DNA of 64,000 nucleotides from Candidatus Brachybacter algidus (GCA_016711705.1 JADJSK010000014.1:186001-250000); one strand, 5' to 3'. Numbered from the stretch's first letter, positions 52,362 through 60,870 are shown. Program-made: numbers and translations. Notes: generated from the sequence alone by a model not told the origin.

Positions 52362-52468
52362 GAAGTCAGAAGTCAGAAATTAGAAGTCAGAAGTTGGAAA
52401 TTAGAAATTAGAAGTCAGAAGTTACAATTCAGAAGTTACAATTCAGAAGTTACAATTCAGAAGTTAGT
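52362..52468. repeat. Long heptamer array after stop codon
   Basis: About 15 units in 7-bp register: GTCAGAA, ATTAGAA and GTTGGAA types, then three 14-bp higher-order units GTTACAATTCAGAA. Begins ~10 bp after the stop codon of the transporter gene. The 14-bp higher-order repeat shows recent local expansion. Confidence 0.9.
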
Positions 52469-52836
52469 TAACTTGTAACGCTTTGCTTCCAAAATGAAAA
52501 AGATAACTTGAGAAAAATGGAACGCAGATGATGCAGATTTTGCAGATATTCATGATCAATTATTGTAGAGAAAGTCGATGTAAGAATTTCCCCCTTTGGA
52601 GGGTGAACAACGAAGAAAAGGTGCAAAAGCGACCTTTTCAAGGAAGTGAAACGAAACGAAGTCTCACGTCAGGGGGACAAAGTGTAGTCAGAACATTTTA
52701 AGCTTGACTACCGTAAGAATGAGGACAGGTAAGCTTAAGATGCTTCTGCGATGGTAGGGGAGGGTCCTTGATACATAGATCTTAATTAATTGATTAACAG
52801 CGAATTAAATTGAGTTATATAGGAGTTCACCTGCAG

Positions 52837-52865
52837 GCTTGCCCGATTGACGAAGTGAGGCGTGG
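52837..52865. repeat. 29-bp-family repeat (inverted copy)
   Basis: GCTTGCCCGATTGACGAAGT-like sequence is the reverse complement of the CCCGCCGTC...TCGGGCAAG family seen at 11458-11486 and 62152-62209, with a few mismatches. Confidence 0.6.
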
Positions 52866-53146
52866 AAACTCTTATAATATTTTCAACCAATTAAGATCAT
52901 TGATATGTTTTTGGAATTAAACTATCTATTTCATAGTTAATAATATAGTCCATATTACTTGGTAAATATTAAATATGTATATTGTTAATTACCAATGCAA
53001 TAAGCAACTCAGAAGCTTTAATTAACTAGGCTGCTTACTATGATTTTGAAAAGGGTCAGATATGATGTTTTAATAAGTGAAGATTCCTAACATTCAATCT
53101 TTAAAGAAAAAATACAACTAATCACAAATAATTAAGAAATAATACT

Positions 53147-53154
53147 TACTTTTG
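53147..53154 (+). promoter_or_regulatory. -7 promoter element TACTTTTG for rpsP
   Basis: TACTTTTG followed by CGCC is a textbook Bacteroidota -7 element, 80 bp upstream of the rpsP start. The leader between them is AT-rich with no obvious riboswitch. Confidence 0.7.
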
Positions 53155-53234
53155 CGCCTCGTTAAATCCCTGTGGTTTGTTTACAAAGGATACAGGGTTG
53201 AATATCATATAATTAATTAAAAAATTTAACCGAA

Positions 53235-53972
53235 ATGGCAGTTAAAATCAGATTACAAAGAAAAGGAAGAACTAAAGCCCCGTTTTATCACATCGTTATC
53301 GCTGATGCTCGTGCACCTCGTGATGGTAAGTACATAGAACGTATTGGTTCTTATAACCCAATGACCAAACCTGCGACCATCGACATCGATAGAGATGCAG
53401 CATACAATTGGTTGACTAAAGGCGCACAGCCAACAGATACTGTAAAAGCTATCCTACGTTTCAAAGGTGTATTGGTTAAGAAACACCTTATGAGAGGTGT
53501 GGCTAAAGGAGCAATGACAGTAGAACAGGCAGATGTTAAATTACAAGAGTGGATCGAAGCTAAAGAAAGCAAAATTGCTCAAAGAGTTGAAGGAACAAAA
53601 GTAGAAACTGAAGCTAAGAGAAAAGCTATTTCTGGTACTGCTAAAATAAAACCAGTTGTTGTTGTAGAAGAGGCGCCTGCTGAAGCAGCTGCAGAAGATA
53701 TGGTTGTTGAACAAACTATAGAAGTAGCAGAAGAGGCTCCAGTAGTTGAGGAAGCTGCACCGGTAGCTGAAGCACCTGCAGCAGAAGAGGCTGCACCAGC
53801 AGTTGAAGAAGCACCAGTAGTTGAAGAAGCTGCAGATGTGGTTGAAGAAGCACCGGTAGCTGAGGCTGTTGAGGTAGCTCCAGCCGTTGAAGAAGTTGCT
53901 GATGAAGTGGTTGCCGAAACAGAAGCACCTGCTGCTCCTGAAGCAGAAGCAACTGACGAAGAAAAAGCTTAA
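53235..53972 (+). CDS. rpsP: 30S ribosomal protein S16 with long acidic C-terminal tail
   Basis: 245 residues. Residues 1-80 are a canonical S16 (MAVKIRLQRKGRTKAPFYHIVIADARAPRDGKYIERIGSYNPM). The core of S16 is ~80-90 residues elsewhere; Bacteroidota often carry an extension, but here residues ~135-245 are a low-complexity tail of E, A, V and P (units like VVEEAPV, AAEEAAP). The tail is strongly acidic and presumably unstructured. It forms part of the 30S subunit; S16 is needed for subunit assembly. No rimM or trmD follows, unlike many bacteria, so the usual operon is not conserved here. Confidence 0.95.
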   Translation: MAVKIRLQRKGRTKAPFYHIVIADARAPRDGKYIERIGSYNPMTKPATIDIDRDAAYNWLTKGAQPTDTVKAILRFKGVLVKKHLMRGVAKGAMTVEQADVKLQEWIEAKESKIAQRVEGTKVETEAKRKAISGTAKIKPVVVVEEAPAEAAAEDMVVEQTIEVAEEAPVVEEAAPVAEAPAAEEAAPAVEEAPVVEEAADVVEEAPVAEAVEVAPAVEEVADEVVAETEAPAAPEAEATDEEKA

Positions 53973-54051
53973 TTAATATTTTTTAATTAAAATATAAATA
54001 ATCACAATAAATAGATTAAGTTTGTGCTTGACTATTTTTCTGTGTTGAAAT

Positions 54052-54090
54052 GAACCTGGTAGGACCTAAAAATTCTACCAGGTTCCTATT
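54052..54090 (+). terminator. Hairpin terminator after rpsP
   Basis: Stem GAACCTGGTAG (54052-54062) / CTACCAGGTTC (54075-54085), then CTATTTTA. Lies 80 bp after the rpsP stop and 30 bp before the next gene. Confidence 0.8.
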
Positions 54091-54117
54091 TTAAAATAAT
54101 ACCTAATTCCTACTTTT

Positions 54118-55506
54118 ATGGACCAAAATAAAGAAATTCAAAAAAGCATTGACGCCTTAAAGAATATTGCAGCTCAAATTCAGGCCTCTGAAGCACTGGC
54201 TACTTTCCAGGAAGAAGAAGATGAGGATAGTTACAAAGCACTTGTAGAAGAATTTGAAGCACCATTGATGGAGCTGCATGTAAATATCGCTAACCATTTT
54301 CCGTTAAATCTTGAAGCTTTTGAAACTGAATTTCTTAACCCGGATCTTGAAGGTCTTCTACTTCCCCGATTACTTGGCTTTAGTGTATTAAGAGGTTATC
54401 ACGACAAGATATACAAATACCTTACTCCTCAGGATCATTTTAAAAACCTGTTGATCGCCATCGCAGAATCCCCAAACTTTGATTATATTAAAAACAGAAT
54501 AGGCCAGACTGTGCAGATTGGCTTTGCACTAAGCAGCGATATCTGGATTACCAACCTTCTGGAAGGAATAGAGAATAAAAAAGTACACCTGTGGCTACAA
54601 ACTCAGAAATTGGAGAAATTCTTCAATGTGGACAACAGGAAAGTGGCTTATACCAAATACAGAAATCAATTTATCTCACACAACTATTATACGGCAAAGA
54701 TCCCCACTACCATGGGAGAACTAAAATTGTATTATCCTTCACTCAAATATTTTCTCTTCCAAAGACAAAGACTTCGTCTGGACAACAGCAATATAAAACC
54801 TGCAATCACAGAGCTTCTAAAGAATCCAATCATAGCTAATACAGAAGAACAGCATCAGATATTGTTTGTACTCTTAAACTTCTTCAATCTGGAAGGTAGT
54901 GACAGAACAGATGTTAAAACCATCCTCAATAAATTAAGAAAGGATGATGCGAACATCTCAGAGGAATATTTCGAATTTCTGATTGAGATGTATGAGAATA
55001 AAACGATTCTAGGTCCGGATAGTGATAAAAAGGTTAAAGAATTCCTTGACACAGCGATTGAAGATGATATCCTTGCCTATTATACCCTAGTTGAGCAACT
55101 TCATAGCAAAGGTTATATGCATGTGGACGTTGTAGAAGCAGTTAGAGAATATCTTGGCGACTATAAAGGCTTATCTAATCAGGCAGAAGCTGTAAGACAG
55201 GCCGTATTGCGTTACTTTAAGCAGTGGATAGACAATGCTGAGCCAAATGATTATCCTGAATTCTTTGAATTGTTTAAGACATTCAGCGTTTACATGGACC
55301 TATTCAGTAATAAACATTTCAATCAACAACTTGAATACTCCGCTATGGCTTATGTCAGAAGGATGATGGATTACTTTACAGACAAACGTGGTAAAGATTA
55401 TCAGGATGTAAAGAAATTCGTTCAACATACATTTACTGAAGCTGGATTCTTAAAGGATAAAGAGGCTGTAGAAATGTTTAAGACTAAGAGGAAGCCAAAG
55501 GATTAA
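54118..55506 (+). CDS. Cytoplasmic helical protein of unknown function
   Basis: 462 residues, no signal peptide, no membrane segment, no enzyme motif. Almost entirely predicted helical, with an acidic N-terminus (FQEEEDEDSYKALVEEFEAPL) and helical-repeat-like stretches (LLPRLLGFSVLRGYHDKIYKYLTPQDHFKNLLIAIAESPNFDYIKNRIGQTVQIGFALSSDIWITNLLEGI). Such all-helical proteins often act as scaffolds. Own transcription unit after the rpsP terminator. No family recognised. Confidence 0.75.
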   Translation: MDQNKEIQKSIDALKNIAAQIQASEALATFQEEEDEDSYKALVEEFEAPLMELHVNIANHFPLNLEAFETEFLNPDLEGLLLPRLLGFSVLRGYHDKIYKYLTPQDHFKNLLIAIAESPNFDYIKNRIGQTVQIGFALSSDIWITNLLEGIENKKVHLWLQTQKLEKFFNVDNRKVAYTKYRNQFISHNYYTAKIPTTMGELKLYYPSLKYFLFQRQRLRLDNSNIKPAITELLKNPIIANTEEQHQILFVLLNFFNLEGSDRTDVKTILNKLRKDDANISEEYFEFLIEMYENKTILGPDSDKKVKEFLDTAIEDDILAYYTLVEQLHSKGYMHVDVVEAVREYLGDYKGLSNQAEAVRQAVLRYFKQWIDNAEPNDYPEFFELFKTFSVYMDLFSNKHFNQQLEYSAMAYVRRMMDYFTDKRGKDYQDVKKFVQHTFTEAGFLKDKEAVEMFKTKRKPKD

Positions 55507-55995
55507 TAATTGACTGTTAGCTTCTAGTTATTGGCTTATGGTGCTGAATTACAATCAATTTTAGTTTGAAATTTTAATTATAAATAAAGAATTGAAATGG
55601 AGAATTGAAAATGAGGGCCTAAATTGAATTTTCCAGCTGCATTTAGTTTTTATAATCTAACTTTTTTAAAGCGAAGTTCTTTTGCCTTAGAATAATCAGA
55701 CCTGAGTAAATAGTCATTAAGTAAAATATGTAAGAGCTGATTTGAGATATATGAAGCCATATTTGCTCGAACAAGCATTACTTTCAAGTGTCTATTTGAC
55801 CATCAATAATTTAGGGGAAGTCACAAAGAGATTTTATTCTTCGAATAGAATTTAGAAAAGATGGGAACTCTATATGCACAATTGCTCTTCGGTATTTCTA
55901 ATTTCTAATTTCTAATTTCTAATTTCTAATTTCTAACTTCTAATTTCTGACTTCTAATTTCTGACTTCTGACTTCTAGCCTCTAACATCTGATCT
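55507..55995. other. Intergenic region between convergent genes
   Basis: 489 bp, AT-rich, without genes; its right end is the long heptamer array that reaches the dnaX stop codon. No hairpin terminator was seen for either flanking gene. Confidence 0.6.
55895..55992. repeat. Heptamer array TTCTAAT before dnaX stop
   Basis: Fourteen units in strict 7-bp register: TTCTAAT six times, then TTCTAAC, TTCTAAT, TTCTGAC variants, TTCTAGC, CTCTAAC, ATCTGAT. Read on the strand of the adjacent minus-strand gene it is ATTAGAA/GTCAGAA, the same sense as the arrays following plus-strand genes. Ends within 4 bp of the dnaX stop codon. Confidence 0.92.
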
Positions 55996-56619
55996 CTACT
56001 CCTCCATCTTTACATTCAATCTATCAAACAGCTTCTGAACAAGAGGATTTTTCTCATTCAGAATTTTGAATTTTTCTGCTGAGGTGAGTGGTTTCATAGA
56101 TTTCATATCTCCCATCAATGATGGATCTATAATGAAGCCAAAGGTAATTTTGACATTGCGTAAATGGTGTCTTAGAAATTCCAATAGAGCAGTTTCATTT
56201 ATCAGCGTTTCTCTTTCATAATTTGAGCCAACGGTAAATTTGATCACATTTTCTTCATCACAATCGAATAATCTACTTTGAAGTATAAGTTTTACGGTGA
56301 CAGAAGCCTTCTCGTTATACTGATTCATAAGTTCAATTACCTCTTTCAGATGATATTCATTGTTCTTATTGGCATGATCCTGCATTACAGATTTTGCTTC
56401 TACCTCAAATTTCTTAAGTTTATCTAGTTTAGTAGGAGGAGTCTTGATCTCATGAATGTGAGACTGCTGGACCTCTGCCTCCTTGGCTGTCAGCTGGTGA
56501 CTAAAGGGTTCAATCTGCATGAGAGTAAGATCAGATTCTTCAGGACTTAGTTCCTGCTCAAGCTGCGGAGTTGAAGATACTGTAGGTTCGGCCAATGTTA
56601 TTTTTACTGGCTCAGGGGC
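55996..56619 (-). CDS. dnaX: DNA polymerase III tau C-terminal region, reached by frameshift
   Basis: 208 codons open from the A10 run at 56620-56629. The frame starts KKKAPEPVKITLAEPTVSS; the only initiator-like codon nearby is a TTG at 56595 without context, so independent translation is unlikely. The end (LTSAEKFKILNEKNPLVQKLFDRLNVKMEE) matches the C-terminus of full-length Bacteroidota DnaX, the part that contacts the polymerase. A -1 slip at the A AAA AAG heptamer joins it to the upstream frame and gives a product of about 588 residues. Confidence 0.82.
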   Translation of the reverse strand, partial: APEPVKITLAEPTVSSTPQLEQELSPEESDLTLMQIEPFSHQLTAKEAEVQQSHIHEIKTPPTKLDKLKKFEVEAKSVMQDHANKNNEYHLKEVIELMNQYNEKASVTVKLILQSRLFDCDEENVIKFTVGSNYERETLINETALLEFLRHHLRNVKITFGFIIDPSLMGDMKSMKPLTSAEKFKILNEKNPLVQKLFDRLNVKMEE

Positions 56620-57761
56620 TTTTTTTTTTCACTGGTGTCTACAGGTACCGTATTGGTCCCGTTGATCATCGATTGTACGAAGATCATTTTGATCATGGTC
56701 ATCTCTAAATGCAGCCTCTTATTGCGGGCGGTTCTGAAATTAATGTCACATTCACTGCATAATTCCATCCAGGTCAACAAATAATCTATACTTACAAGCT
56801 GAGACTGATGAAGATATTTGTCCCTGATGGCTGTTGTATTTTCAATCAAAGTAATAGTCGACACATCCTTACTTACCAATAACTGCCTAAAGTGTTCCGA
56901 TAGGCCTGTAAGGAATACTTCCGGATCAAATCCTTTTTTCAATACTTCATCAATCGTAAGCATGATGCCGGATAGGTCTTCCGTAAGCAACTGATCGACT
57001 ACTTTAAAATAATAAGTATAATCAAGTAAATTTAGATTCTCAGTTACTGCATCATAAGTAATATGATTATTAGTAGCTCCGGCTATTCTGTCAAATATAG
57101 AAAGTGCATCTCTCATAGCGCCATCAGCCTTTGTCGCTATCAAGTGAAGAGCTTCTTCTTCCGCTTTGATAGATTCTTGTGATGCTATGATATTTAATTG
57201 CTTTACAATATCACCCACCTGCAATCTCCTAAAATCGAATATTTGACAGCGGGATAGAATCGTAGGGAGAATCTTGTGCTTTTCCGTAGTAGCAAGTATG
57301 AAGATGGCATAAGGCGGCGGTTCTTCAAGTGTCTTTAAGAAAGCATTAAAGGCAGCAGTAGATAGCATGTGCACCTCATCAATAATAAAGACTTTGTATT
57401 TGCCGGATAGAGGTGGTATTCTTACCTGTTCGATGAGATTACGAATGTGATCCACACTATTATTAGAGGCAGCATCTAGTTCAAATATAGAAAAAGAAGC
57501 ATTGTCATCGAAAGATATGCAAGACTCACATTTGCCACATGGCTCATAATCTGCTGTCATATCCAGGCAATTCAAGGTCTTGGCAAGTATCCTTGCACAC
57601 GTCGTCTTACCTACACCTCGAGGTCCTGTAAACAAAAATGCATGAGCCAGTTTGTCCTGAGAAAAAGCCATCTTGAGCGTATGGGAAATATGTTCCTGTC
57701 CCAACACGTCGGCAAAACGTGTAGGCCTGTACTTCCTCGCTGATACTATAAATTGTGACAT
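56604..57761 (-). CDS. dnaX: DNA polymerase III subunit gamma (zero-frame dnaX product)
   Basis: 385 residues. Clamp-loader AAA+ domain: GPRGVGKTTCARILAKTLN (Walker A, G46-T53), zinc-binding Cys C65, C75, C78, C81 (NCLDMTADYEPCGKCESC), VFIIDEVHML (Walker B), LEEPPPYAIFILATTEKHKILPTILSRCQIF with arginine finger SRC. Domain III (oligomerisation) reaches ~360. The frame then enters the A10 run and stops after KKKPLSQ. It thus corresponds to a gamma-like short form; the long tau form needs the shift into 55996-56619. Loads the sliding clamp at the replisome. Confidence 0.95.
   Translation of the reverse strand: MSQFIVSARKYRPTRFADVLGQEHISHTLKMAFSQDKLAHAFLFTGPRGVGKTTCARILAKTLNCLDMTADYEPCGKCESCISFDDNASFSIFELDAASNNSVDHIRNLIEQVRIPPLSGKYKVFIIDEVHMLSTAAFNAFLKTLEEPPPYAIFILATTEKHKILPTILSRCQIFDFRRLQVGDIVKQLNIIASQESIKAEEEALHLIATKADGAMRDALSIFDRIAGATNNHITYDAVTENLNLLDYTYYFKVVDQLLTEDLSGIMLTIDEVLKKGFDPEVFLTGLSEHFRQLLVSKDVSTITLIENTTAIRDKYLHQSQLVSIDYLLTWMELCSECDINFRTARNKRLHLEMTMIKMIFVQSMINGTNTVPVDTSEKKKPLSQ
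56619..56629 (-). promoter_or_regulatory. A AAA AAG slippery site in dnaX (A10 run)
   Basis: On the coding strand ten A are followed by G. The zero frame reads GAA AAA AAA AAG, so A AAA AAG sits in the correct phase for a -1 ribosomal slip, as in E. coli dnaX; a long A run also allows transcriptional slippage as in Thermus. The zero frame terminates four codons later (CCC CTG AGC CAG TAA). No strong Shine-Dalgarno-like stimulator or stem-loop was seen around it. Confidence 0.7.
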
Positions 57762-57964
57762 ATTTGAGGTGGTGAAAGTAGATAGAAATTAGTAATAATT
57801 AGGATTTATTTTTGTTAAAATTGTAATAATCGAGATATCAATATGGTAAACAAGATAATCAAATGAGTGTTGAATGGTGAAGACTATTTTCGGTACTTTT
57901 CCTATAAACAGCTTATCTTTCCATTTCAAATGTTGAATATATTACTTGATCTAAAAGATTAACT

Positions 57965-59602
57965 ATGCGGATAGCACTAGCCCAACTTGATTATATGATC
58001 GGAGATTTCGAGGGGAATCTTTCTAAAATGAAAAATTACATTCAAAAAGCAAGATCAATGAAAGCGGATCTCGTTTGTTTTGGTGAATTGGCAACTTGTG
58101 GATATCCACCTCGGGATTTTCTTGAGTTCAGTGATTTTATCGCTAAGTGCAATCAAAGCATTGAATCCTTGATTCATGAATCCAAAGATATAGCCATCAT
58201 TGTTGGCTCGCCAACAATTAATCCCGTATTGGAAGGTAAAGATCTTTTCAATTCAGCCTATTTTCTGGCAGATGGTAAAGTACTTGGAGTGGCACATAAG
58301 GCATTGCTCCCCACATATGATATTTTTGATGAATATAGATATTTTGAACCTGCTAATGATTTTGAATGTATTGATTTCAGAGGATATAAGATCGCTTTGA
58401 CTATTTGCGAGGATATCTGGAATGTTGGCAATGAAAATCCATTATATGCTGTATGTCCAATGGATGAATTGATCAAACAAGGACCGGATTTCATGATCAA
58501 TGTTTCTGCTTCTCCATTCTCCTACAAGCAGGCCAAAGAAAGAATATCGATTGTTCAGACCAATGTAGCCAGATATAAGGTTCCTATGATGTACATAAAT
58601 CATGTGGGAGCTCAAACTGATGTAATTTTTGATGGCGGATCACTTGTAGTTTCTAGTGATGGAATGGTATTCGATGAGATGAAATATTTTGAAGAAGATA
58701 TTTCAGTTTACGAATTGGATGATATCATGATAGGTGGTATTCAAAGGGAACAGTCAAAAGATAAAATTGCTTTAATCTATGAAGCACTTAAATTGGGTAT
58801 TAAGGATTATTTCAGGAAATTAAATTTTAAAACGGCTATTTTAGGACTTTCTGGTGGAATTGATTCTGCATTAACTGCAGTCCTGGCAACTCATGCTCTT
58901 GGAAAAGAAAATGTTAGAGTATTGCTTATGCCATCTCAATATAGTAGTTCACATAGTTTAGAAGATGCAATTTTATTGGCACAAAAGTTAGGGATTCGTT
59001 TCGATATTGTACCGATCAAGGATGTGTACTCCGCCTATGAGACCATACTGCAGCCTTTATTCATAGGAAAAGAGGCAAACATTACGGAGGAAAATATTCA
59101 GGCTCGCATACGTGGCATGTTACTTATGGCTATTTCAAATAAATATGGCAATATCTTACTTAATACGAGTAACAAGAGTGAAATGGCAGTAGGTTATGGC
59201 ACTTTGTATGGTGATATGTGTGGGGGAATTGCAGTTTTGGGTGATGTTTATAAGATGGAGGTATACGCTCTTGCTAATTATATCAATAGAATGGAGGAAA
59301 TAATTCCTCATAATTCAATCTATAAACCACCATCCGCTGAATTAAGGCCGGATCAAAAAGACAGCGATAGCTTACCGCCATATGAGGATCTTGATCGGGT
59401 ATTATTCGAATATATTGAAAATAGAAAAGGACCGGAAGAAATCGTTGCTTTAGGCTTTGACGCTGCTTTGGTCGCAAGGATTTTGAGAATGGTCAACATG
59501 AATGAATTTAAGCGAGAGCAAACCGCTCCTGTGATCAGAGTTTCACCCAAGGCTTTCGGCATGGGGCGCAGGATGCCAATTGTAGGAAAATACCTGGCAT
59601 AA
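57965..59602 (+). CDS. nadE: Glutamine-dependent NAD+ synthetase
   Basis: 545 residues, the standard two-domain form. Residues 1-260: nitrilase-fold glutaminase with catalytic Glu (FGELATCGYPPRDFLE), Lys (HKALLPTYDIFDEYRYF) and Cys (LTICEDIWN). From ~270: synthetase domain with the ATP P-loop LGLSGGIDSALTAVLATHAL near 295 and LLNTSNKSEMAVGYGTLYGDMCGGIAVLGDVYK. It amidates nicotinic acid adenine dinucleotide using glutamine. A hairpin lies at the stop codon. Confidence 0.96.
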   Translation: MRIALAQLDYMIGDFEGNLSKMKNYIQKARSMKADLVCFGELATCGYPPRDFLEFSDFIAKCNQSIESLIHESKDIAIIVGSPTINPVLEGKDLFNSAYFLADGKVLGVAHKALLPTYDIFDEYRYFEPANDFECIDFRGYKIALTICEDIWNVGNENPLYAVCPMDELIKQGPDFMINVSASPFSYKQAKERISIVQTNVARYKVPMMYINHVGAQTDVIFDGGSLVVSSDGMVFDEMKYFEEDISVYELDDIMIGGIQREQSKDKIALIYEALKLGIKDYFRKLNFKTAILGLSGGIDSALTAVLATHALGKENVRVLLMPSQYSSSHSLEDAILLAQKLGIRFDIVPIKDVYSAYETILQPLFIGKEANITEENIQARIRGMLLMAISNKYGNILLNTSNKSEMAVGYGTLYGDMCGGIAVLGDVYKMEVYALANYINRMEEIIPHNSIYKPPSAELRPDQKDSDSLPPYEDLDRVLFEYIENRKGPEEIVALGFDAALVARILRMVNMNEFKREQTAPVIRVSPKAFGMGRRMPIVGKYLA

Positions 59603-59631
59603 AAAAACCACCTTTCTTTCGAGAAAGGTGG
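59601..59631 (-). terminator. Rho-independent terminator for the lipoprotein gene
   Basis: Stem CCACCTTTCT (59608-59617) / AGAAAGGTGG (59622-59631), TTCG tetraloop. The T7 tract is on the minus strand, so it terminates the gene at 59653-60018; on the plus strand it also overlaps the nadE stop and may help stop nadE. Confidence 0.9.
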
Positions 59632-59652
59632 CCTTATCTGTAAAGATGGTCT

Positions 59653-60018
59653 TTAGTATTTCCCTTGGGAAATTGCTACAAATTCATCTGTTTTTGCTTT
59701 CATATATTCTGTCAACTTCGTAAGGTCATCTCCTTGAGCTTGCTTAAGAGCTTCACTCCCTTTAGCTGAAAGTTCTTTTCCTTTATTGCCCAATTCCACC
59801 ATTTTGGCTTGATCTTTAGTTTTCATTGCCTCAGTATACTCAATTAGGTAAGCATCATATGCTTGCATGTAATCTTTCACAGCGGAAGACTCTGTTTCCG
59901 GCATAGGCACAGAAGTTGATGTTTCTTCAACTTTAGTCTCAGTTGTCTCTGTAGTAGCAGTTTTTTTGCAAGCACCCATAGCAAATGCTAAAAAAACGAA
60001 AAGAACAATTTTTTTCAT
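59653..60018 (-). CDS. Small lipoprotein, paralogue of the upstream gene
   Basis: 121 residues. Lipoprotein signal MKKIVLFVFLAFAMGACKK (lipobox MGAC), then a Thr/Glu-rich linker (TATTETTETKVEETSTSVP) and one helical hairpin (AVKDYMQAYDAYLIEYTEAMKTKDQAKMVELGNKGKELSAKGSEALKQAQGDDLTKLTEYMKAKTDEF). The helical part is clearly homologous to that of the gene at 60052-60435, so the two arose by tandem duplication. Function unknown. Confidence 0.85.
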   Translation of the reverse strand: MKKIVLFVFLAFAMGACKKTATTETTETKVEETSTSVPMPETESSAVKDYMQAYDAYLIEYTEAMKTKDQAKMVELGNKGKELSAKGSEALKQAQGDDLTKLTEYMKAKTDEFVAISQGKY

Positions 60019-60051
60019 GTTATAATAATTTGTAATTGATAAATATTTAAA

Positions 60052-60435
60052 TTATTTAGCTCCTCCAGAGATTCTGGCGAACTCATTGGCTCTCATCTTA
60101 ATGTACTCTGTAAGTTTTACTGCATCATCACCAGTTAAATTAGCCAGAGCTTCAGTGCCTTTAGATGATAATGTTATCATTTTAGTGCCTAATTCCTGAA
60201 GTTTTACCTGATCTTTTGATTCCACTGCTGCAGTATATTCCGCTAGAAAAGCATCGTATTCCTTTATATATTCCTGAGCCGCAGGATCAGATAGGGTAGG
60301 AGCTTCAGTGAGTGTAATCGCGTCCGTGGTGCCCATCTCTACATTAGCCTCATCGGCGGACTTCATTTCTTTTGATTCATTTTTACAAGCACCTAATGAG
60401 AGGGCAAAAAGAAGGAAAAAAATTAATTTATTCAT
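60052..60435 (-). CDS. Small lipoprotein, tandem paralogue
   Basis: 127 residues. Lipoprotein signal MNKLIFFLLFALSLGACKN (lipobox LGAC) and a helical hairpin (AAQEYIKEYDAFLAEYTAAVESKDQVKLQELGTKMITLSSKGTEALANLTGDDAVKLTEYIKMRANEF) matching the next gene position for position (E-Y-D-A-[YF]-L-x-E-Y-T). 33 bp separate the two. Probably an outer-membrane-associated helical protein; function unknown. Confidence 0.85.
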   Translation of the reverse strand: MNKLIFFLLFALSLGACKNESKEMKSADEANVEMGTTDAITLTEAPTLSDPAAQEYIKEYDAFLAEYTAAVESKDQVKLQELGTKMITLSSKGTEALANLTGDDAVKLTEYIKMRANEFARISGGAK

Positions 60436-60511
60436 ATTATTTTTTGTTTTAAAATTTAATCTAATAAATATGCAAAGGTAATATAAAAATATTTTACATG
60501 TGTTTTATCTT

Positions 60512-60868
60512 TTAGCCACCTCCCGTGCCTTTTGTGCCTGAATACCCAAGTTCTATTAATAGTTTAATAACTTTTTCTTTGTGATTGCCCTGAAGAATGA
60601 TCTCATTGTCTTTGGCTGTGCCACCAACACCACATTTGTTTTTTAGCTGCTTTCCTAAAGACTCAAGTTCTTCTATCCTGCCTGTGTATCCTGTGACGAG
60701 CGTTACTTCCTTTCCACCACGTTGTTTTCTGTCTATTGCTACACGTAATGCAATTTTATTCTTTTCAACATCTTCAGAACTTTGTAACGCATCCGAAAAA
60801 AAATTGTAGTTAAAGTCAGGATTGGTTGAATAAACGACCCCGTCTCTATTTTTTTTGTTTTTAGACAT
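60512..60868 (-). CDS. SUI1/YciH-type translation initiation factor homologue
   Basis: 118 residues. The SUI1 (eIF1-like) domain covers ~45-115: ALRVAIDRKQRGGKEVTLVTGYTGRIEELESLGKQLKNKCGVGGTAKDNEIILQGNHKEKVIKLLIELGY, with the conserved K-x-C-G-x-G-G-T. An N-terminal stretch (VYSTNPDFNYNF) is typical of bacterial YciH-type proteins. In bacteria it affects start-codon fidelity. It lies 2 bp after the end of the serine-hydrolase-fold gene on the same strand. Confidence 0.93.
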   Translation of the reverse strand: MSKNKKNRDGVVYSTNPDFNYNFFSDALQSSEDVEKNKIALRVAIDRKQRGGKEVTLVTGYTGRIEELESLGKQLKNKCGVGGTAKDNEIILQGNHKEKVIKLLIELGYSGTKGTGGG

Positions 60869-60870
60869 AA

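Larger units (their letters stand above)
52352..53234. other. Intergenic region upstream of rpsP
   Basis: 883 bp without genes. Contains a heptamer array (52362-52468), a stretch with CCCCCTTTGGAGGG and CAGGGGGAC (about 52590-52680) related to the GC-rich hairpin near 22433, one 29-bp-family repeat (52837-52865), and the rpsP promoter (53147). No RNA gene recognised. Confidence 0.65.

Noticed and set aside
53716..53952. Minus-strand Leu/Gln-rich frame opposite the rpsP tail
   Set aside because: Artefact of the low-complexity E/A/V/P coding repeat on the other strand.
55895..55992. CRISPR array
   Set aside because: Unit is 7 bp without spacers and no cas genes are present; this and the other arrays are simple tandem repeats.
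55996..56595. Independent gene starting at the TTG 56595
   Set aside because: Coding signal extends upstream of the TTG to the A10 run and the tail matches DnaX, so it is the frameshifted end of dnaX.
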